Shown: positions 8,501-27,118 of the stretch, piece after piece | Position numbering within the stretch: the first letter of the stretch is position 1 | Layout of the letters: every line of letters starts with the position of its first letter | Source of the DNA: Amphimedon queenslandica | Taxonomy: Eukaryota; Porifera; Demospongiae; Haplosclerida; Niphatidae | Length of the DNA: 27,118 bases | NCBI RefSeq assembly: GCF_000090795.2 | Contig: NW_003546628.1 | Span: 64,686-91,803 of the forward strand | Direction: 5' to 3' | The notes under the pieces: generated by a model | Databases searched by the model: none | What the model was told of the DNA's origin: nothing | Seen by the model: only the letters and a program-made list of their open reading frames with translations | Program-made: the position numbers and the translations under genes

Positions 8501-10942
8501 TATTGACTATAAATAAAAAGAAAAAATAAGTTAAAAGAAAAAGTTAAGAAATAAAAAGAATACACATAGAAAGAGGAAAGCTAAAGGACAAGAGAAAAGC
8601 AAAGAGAAGAATGGTACATGTAAATCATTTTAATTGAAGTCAATGATAAAAGAATGACGACTACAGGCTCCACAAAAAGAGCAAATAATTATTATTCAAC
8701 AATACATAACACTTAACAAACCTTTAAGGTTTCCATCATTATATAAACTGTCCTTCTCAATGTCAGTTGTGCAATCAAGTCCTGCAGTATCATCAGTATC
8801 ACTATAAACTAATACCCTGTCACTCATATCTAAACCTAATGATAAACTATGAGTGAACAGAAACAGAATCATACATTTTAAATTACCTGGCCTCCATGTA
8901 TCCAGTAATGCTCTGATCATGGCTTGAAAACACTTACACTCAAATAGGATTTTAGCACCATCCCAATGCTCTTCACATATAGCCTATGACGAATAAGAGG
9001 GAGCAAAGGAATGGGAAAGAGCAATCACAAAATTTTACGCAATATCAATAATACAAAGGGTAAACAGTTTTAAAATATAAAAGAAAATAAAATAGATCAT
9101 AAATAGAAAAATAAACAACAATTATAAATATAAAATGCAACAAAAGTCAAACAAACACCTACAATAAATAATAAAGCTCAATAAATTAAAGAAATTGTAA
9201 GATTTGTTCCCATACTAAAAACTATCAATACCTGATTAAGACAAGAGAGCTGGCTGCTCACTCTATCAGCAAATGGACTAGAGTGCTTTGACAAAATAGA
9301 AGGAATGTTAACCTCTGAAACAATTAATCCCCAATGACTTCTTTTCTCTGTTAAAACTAAAAAATAGATAATGTATATTACTAATGCGTCCTGACTCCTT
9401 TAGTTAGTTACAATAACTAACTAATTAATTTTAGCTGTCTTCAATTTCTTTTATTTTATTTTCCAATCATGGTTTCCCACAAAGTATGCTAAGTGACCTA
9501 CATGGCATTTGGAGCATCTTCAGAAAGTTATAAAAAGCCAATTTTGATTGGAATCAACTCAACAAGCTACACAACATAAAAACGTGTACATATCCTAGAA
9601 AAACTTTATAAAATAGAGAATTTTCTCTTAGCCAGTTTTGACAAAATTTGACCAGAGGTATAAGTCTTTTTTTGGTTGGCCTGATTTTTTAACAACTTTA
9701 AAAATTCATAAAAAATCCAATTTTGATCAGAATTAGCTCAAATTTTCTAAAAAACATAAAACATGCATATGTACCAGAAAAACATTTTTAAATCGAGAAT
9801 TCTTTTATTGTGATTTTTGAGCGACTTGACAATCCACTTGACAAAAAAACTGTATCAAGATGCACTATTTCTGTTTCCAATAATTATCCAAACAAAGTTT
9901 TAAGCTTAACGTCATATAGCTTTGATTCATGAACATTAATTTTAATTTTTTTAAAGAGCGCTGACTCTTAACTACAGATAATAATAATTAGGCATAAACC
10001 AATATAGACTTCCCAGTCAACAACCATGATTGAAAATAAGTGGGAATGGCAAAAATGTATGCGTACTGGCTAAAGCTAACAATTCAAATTAATAATGCTA
10101 TTTTCAACATTATAAAATAACTGCAACAAAAATACTGATACATAATGTAGCTATATTATTTCACGTGTTGTAAATTTGGTTTGGTACATAGTTAATGAAC
10201 CAATATTAAGACACGTCATAATTGAGGTGCAACATTCAAATTACAATTTTGATAGATTGTGTGATCTCATACCACAGCATGTACACAAAAAAGGGACTTC
10301 TTTTTCGGATAAAAGAGATACATTTAGTTATGTGTAAGAGTTAAGACACTGTTTACATGGAAGTATTCATTCATTGGATTTGGCTAGAGTAATAGCAACA
10401 AATGTAAGCACCACTTAGTTTAGCAAATATGCTCATGGCATATTCTAACATACATGTGCATTGTTCAAATGACTGATTACAGTAGTCTAGTCACACACCT
10501 TCAAGAGACTATGCACATGAGAATTTTGGCAACTAATTGCTTGGCAATGCTTGCATGCTGTGTCAAATATCAGGAGCTACAACTGATGTAAATAATCAAA
10601 CCAGCACTGCCCAACTATTTAATTTGAATCCTAAGTCCCAACACTTGTTAATTTGGTCTGCCTCCAAGTCCCATACCCATGCACCCAACACAAAATGTCA
10701 ATGTACCCATGGACTTAACACCAATTGACTCTACTGCCCTTAAGTTCACACCGAGGCGGTTCACACCTACCATCTGTAAGGAAAGCATCATCATTGACTC
10801 TGTTCCGATACACTAACTCGATTAGTTCATTAAGGAAACCATTACTTAGTAACATCAACTTCTCCAATTCCTCACTGGATGGTGAAGACGAGGGACACAA
10901 AGATAAACCTTTGTAAACCTCGCCATAGACCCTTGTAGCCAT
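4840..10942 (-). CDS. BTBD9-like protein: BTB-BACK-discoidin domains with long N-terminal extension (13 exons)
   Basis: The exons are 10771-10942, 9232-9347, 8887-8983, 8722-8835, 8395-8506, 8066-8243, 7524-7667, 6817-7162, 5777-6401, 5608-5726, 5441-5540, 4954-5038 and 4840-4902. All are GT-AG, phases match at each junction, and they total 2271 nt (756 residues and a stop). BTB is at about 180-275, BACK at about 300-420 with LLRDSFAA (345-352) as in animal BTBD9, then a Gln/Gly-rich linker and an F5/8 type C domain at about 520-660. Animal BTBD9 is a BTB adaptor linked to Cullin-3 ubiquitination and neuronal function; the role in this organism is unknown. Unusual points are the 166-residue N-terminal extension and only one clear discoidin domain where BTBD9 normally has two. 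The last three exons rest on phase and splice sites alone. Confidence 0.82.
5195..5249 (-). CDS. Possible alternative 55-bp cassette exon of the BTBD9-like gene
   Basis: It has a clean acceptor, donor GTAAAG and an open frame (FVFERGASHAIEQSVIVL) entered in the right phase from 5441. Its length is not a multiple of three, so inclusion would shift exon 4954-5038 into a stop after about three codons. It is either spurious or a truncating isoform. Confidence 0.25.
5608..6401 (-). CDS. BTBD9-like exons 9-10: Gln/Gly-rich linker and F5/8 type C (discoidin) domain
   Basis: Exon 5777-6401 starts EFGKNLFDLKDS, passes through short imperfect repeats of the form QGFVVPQGYVAPQGFG, then a beta-rich segment with YVVEISSSGSKNDWLQLMDY. 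A 50-bp intron leads to 5608-5726, which restores the RYIRL strand typical of discoidin domains (ARYIRI in relatives). The domain is cut between Arg and Tyr. Confidence 0.8.
6580..6785. mobile_element. MITE-like element with 22-bp perfect terminal inverted repeats
   Basis: The arm starting tgtacaagatgatttatt at 6581-6602 is exactly inverted at 6763-6784, and the element is bordered by TA on both sides (6578-6579, 6786-6787). The interior shares words with the element at 1546-1727 (ttggcgatt, catgctcag, caccaatatta). It lies in the BTBD9-like intron 6402-6816, and the open frames across it on both strands are not genes. Confidence 0.88.
6817..7667 (-). CDS. BTBD9-like exons 7-8: end of BTB and BACK domain
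   Basis: Exons 7524-7667 and 6817-7162 read ELLEVADRFCFVKLKDAL, then CLRFADRHAVEVL, SLLLRDSFAANELEIY and a helical end near LKCVRLSEIPAAQLLDL. The donor of the second exon is TGTG|GTAGG; the alternative GTTG four bases further would break the phase into exon 9. Confidence 0.92.
7483..7513. repeat. CA/GT microsatellite next to a splice donor
   Basis: An interrupted (CA)n tract lies 10 bases inside the intron from the donor of BTBD9-like exon 7 (7524). On the transcript it is a GU-rich run directly downstream of the 5' splice site. Confidence 0.85.
7809..7824. repeat. 16-bp perfect palindrome built of acatgt units
   Basis: The sequence gtacatgtacatgtac equals its own reverse complement. Shorter acatgtacatg runs occur repeatedly elsewhere in the window (for example near 2850). 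It is intronic and its function is unknown. Confidence 0.7.
8066..8506 (-). CDS. BTBD9-like exons 5-6: BTB/POZ domain
   Basis: Exons 8395-8506 and 8066-8243 give ENFDVIFLINNQTIKAHR, then IILAAQSNYFDRLLFGEMSE and FQLLMCFAYTGFVEL. These are the classic BTB elements: D-V-x-F strand, AHR, L-A-A-x-S-x-Y-F and the Y-T-G near the end. BTB domains dimerise and recruit Cullin-3. Confidence 0.92.
8510..8620. repeat. A/G-rich tract (long pyrimidine tract on the BTBD9-like sense strand)
   Basis: About 110 bp are nearly all A and G on the plus strand. On the gene's strand this is an extended polypyrimidine tract directly upstream of the acceptor of the BTB exon (8507). Confidence 0.6.
8722..10942 (-). 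CDS. BTBD9-like exons 1-4: N-terminal region without a recognised domain
   Basis: Exons 10771-10942, 9232-9347, 8887-8983 and 8722-8835 join in phases 1, 0, 1, 1 and give 166 residues from MATRVYGEVY. The segment is partly helical in character (EELEKLMLLSNGFLNELIEL) and ends in an acidic stretch (YSDTDDTAG). I recognise no family. The phase agreement into the BTB exon argues it belongs to this gene, but a separate upstream gene with a readthrough model cannot be excluded. Confidence 0.7.
9348..10770 (-). other. BTBD9-like intron 1 (1423 bp)
   Basis: It is the largest intron of this gene, AT-rich, with the dispersed repeat copy at 9465-9840. I see no exon or RNA gene in 9841-10770; the only open frame is a shadow without motif. 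Confidence 0.65.
9465..9840 (+). repeat. Dispersed repeat family copy 2 (two diverged units)
   Basis: The first unit runs from gtttcccacaaagtatgct through ccaattttgattggaatc and gagaattttctcttagcca. The second starts near 9690 with aactttaaaaattcataaaa, ccaattttgatcagaatt and acatgcatatgtaccagaaa. Both match the copy at 2690-2892 word by word with many substitutions. Confidence 0.75.
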
Positions 10943-11662
10943 TTTTCTTATAGTCCAGTCCACGGAGTAGGAGGGACAGGATACTACAAACATGTGGACC
11001 CACGAGGTGTCTGGCTTGTAATAGTATAGTATACGTAGTCTCTATTATCTATGGTTTAACGGAGCAAATTGAATTAAATGTATACCGGATACTACAAACA
11101 TGTGGACCCACGAGGACAACCACCATACCTCAATCTATCACCAATCACCATCCTGTTGCAGGTAATATAGTGCTCCCTATTTTACCACCAACTGTTTAAG
11201 TGCTCCTCCCTGTCCTGCTATAACATTACAACAAATACCCTATCTGTAGACTAAACGCTTCTTATATTGTGGAATTTTGCAATTTTGTAAATTTTTTAAT
11301 GCATGTGGATTTAATTTTGCTGGTGTAGGCATGAACTGTTGATACACCCATTACCTATAATACTCTGCAGAATTAAATTATGCATTTTAAAAATGATGAA
11401 CAGCAGACAGCAAAATTTAATTCCAGCAAATATTTTCAAGCTATACAGCATTTCTCATAACCACCACATTATGATGAACTATCTGAAATAATTCATCATA
11501 GTTACACTGCTTGAGTGCGAAGTTGCACCAAGTTTTTTTAGAGTGAAGGTTAGTTAACTGATAGTTATAAATCTTACTAATTGATCACGTGATGCTATTG
11601 GTACAAAATGCCGGTAATCTACGGAGCTCGAGTTTATCATCCCTCATTTGCAAAAGCTGCAA
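10943..11662. promoter_or_regulatory. Divergent promoter region between BTBD9-like and SRCR genes
   Basis: The two start codons face away from each other across 720 bp. The region holds the 29-bp direct repeat (10979-11007, 11087-11115), an E-box palindrome tcacgtga at 11585-11592 and an inverted CCAAT box (attgg, 11597-11601) about 65-75 bp before the SRCR ATG. It also has two interleaved weak inverted repeats (11291-11304 with 11380-11394, 11311-11322 with 11408-11420). Promoter function is inferred from position. Confidence 0.5.
10979..11115. repeat. 29-bp direct repeat, two copies 108 bp apart
   Basis: Positions 10979-11007 and 11087-11115 are identical and begin ggatactacaaacatgtgga. 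The first copy lies 37 bp upstream of the BTBD9-like ATG. On the plus strand both read YYKHVDPRG, and each is followed by a GT that could serve as a donor. Confidence 0.85.
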
Positions 11663-26374
<14,712 letters not shown>

Positions 26375-27118
26375 GTAAGAAAATAAGTACTAACATCACA
26401 GCTCATCATCTTAGTTTCTAATTGTACATTTACTTCGAGTGTGATTGCATGATTTATATGTGTATCAAAATAGTATCTTGCGCAATAATTAAAATAATAG
26501 TCACTATTTTTAACGCAAAGCTCTATATTTTTAAAAATTTAACTAGCATTTAGCTATGTTTATCATTTAAATTTTTGTAAAGGTGAAGCCACCCATCCTT
26601 TGACTTTTGTATCATGCAGTCATCATGACAAAGTCAAAATAAAACTAAAGTTGCTTTTGTAGCTTAAGATCAAGGACATGCTGTCTGTGTAAAAATAATG
26701 ACCAGATTTTATATTTGCAATACCATGTACCAGCTAATAGGCCTGAGGATTTTATTCCCAGAATAAAAAAAGAATAATAGGTGGTCTAAAGAATAAAGAA
26801 TAATTCTGGAATAATAGGGCAAAATTTGTAAAACTGTGCAGTAGGTGTGGCTGAATGCTTAATAAATCTTGTCTAACACCTTCAAAGATACCCATGAGTG
26901 TGCTTTACAAGACTCAATCGAGGCTTCCTTATGATGTTACAGTATAATGAGCATTAAATGAGACAAATTTTGTATAGTTATTTTGTTTATTTTTATAATA
27001 CTTGGGAATAATAATAGGAATAATAGGCAAATTTATTGGGAATAAGGGAATAGAATAATGGGGACATTTTTGGGAATAATATCCTCAGCCCTACCAGCTA
27101 ATCATGTGCTATACATGT
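26375..27118 (+). other. SRCR intron running off the window
   Basis: It is AT-rich, with a hairpin-like inverted repeat (26599-26616 with 26624-26638, containing tttgactt) and the element at 26739-27091. No SRCR-like exon is present. Confidence 0.7.
26739..27091. mobile_element. Non-autonomous element with terminal inverted repeats and an 11-bp flanking duplication
   Basis: The ends read aggcctgaggattttattcc and, in reverse from the right, gggctgaggatattattccc. The sequence taccagctaat flanks it at 26728-26738 and 27092-27102, a likely target-site duplication of about 9-11 bp. The interior is rich in repeated ggaataata/gaataata words and has no transposase. Confidence 0.82.

Noticed and set aside
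11291..11420. MITE candidate in the SRCR promoter
   Set aside because: The two inverted pairs interleave rather than nest and contain mismatches, so they do not define element ends.
26582..26660. Possible next SRCR exon after a TTTTTGTAAAG acceptor
   Set aside because: The frame is open for about 26 codons but lacks the cysteine pattern and ends in a stop, and the sequence forms a hairpin.

Overview
The window is eukaryotic genomic DNA from an animal: AT-rich, with GT-AG introns (many only 44-61 bp), no operon layout, and gene families typical of metazoans. Short introns, a very large scavenger receptor cysteine-rich (SRCR) gene and abundant small inverted-repeat elements fit a demosponge such as Amphimedon; the species is an inference, not shown by the sequence.

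Layout. (1) 1-3962, minus strand: most of a fatty-acid transport protein / very-long-chain acyl-CoA synthetase gene (SLC27A/FATP family). Five exons join in frame to 613 codons; the last few dozen residues lie beyond the left edge. (2) 3963-4839: intergenic, with one small plus-strand ORF of unknown status. (3) 4840-10942, minus strand: a BTBD9-like gene with BTB, BACK and discoidin (F5/8 type C) domains, reconstructed as 13 exons (2271 nt, 756 residues); the 3' end is tentative. (4) 10943-11662: a divergent promoter region holding a 29-bp direct duplication, an E-box and an inverted CCAAT box. (5) 11663-26374 and beyond, plus strand: a giant SRCR gene. Forty exons with matching phases give a signal peptide and 19.5 SRCR domains (about 2207 residues), and the gene runs off the right edge.

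The SRCR gene is the main point of interest. Its domains come in two types, A and B, that alternate without exception over all 20 positions, so the array looks built from a two-domain, four-exon unit. All exons after the second are symmetric (phase 1-1, lengths divisible by three). Each domain has the six group-A cysteines plus an extra pair at fixed positions. Domain 12 has lost exactly the two cysteines expected to pair with each other.

Introns and intergenic DNA carry at least six MITE-like elements with terminal inverted repeats, one a nested insertion and one with a clear target-site duplication, plus a dispersed repeat family with copies in all three genes. The three genes are unrelated neighbours: lipid activation, a BTB scaffold or adaptor, and a secreted or surface SRCR protein. 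Nothing suggests a shared pathway.
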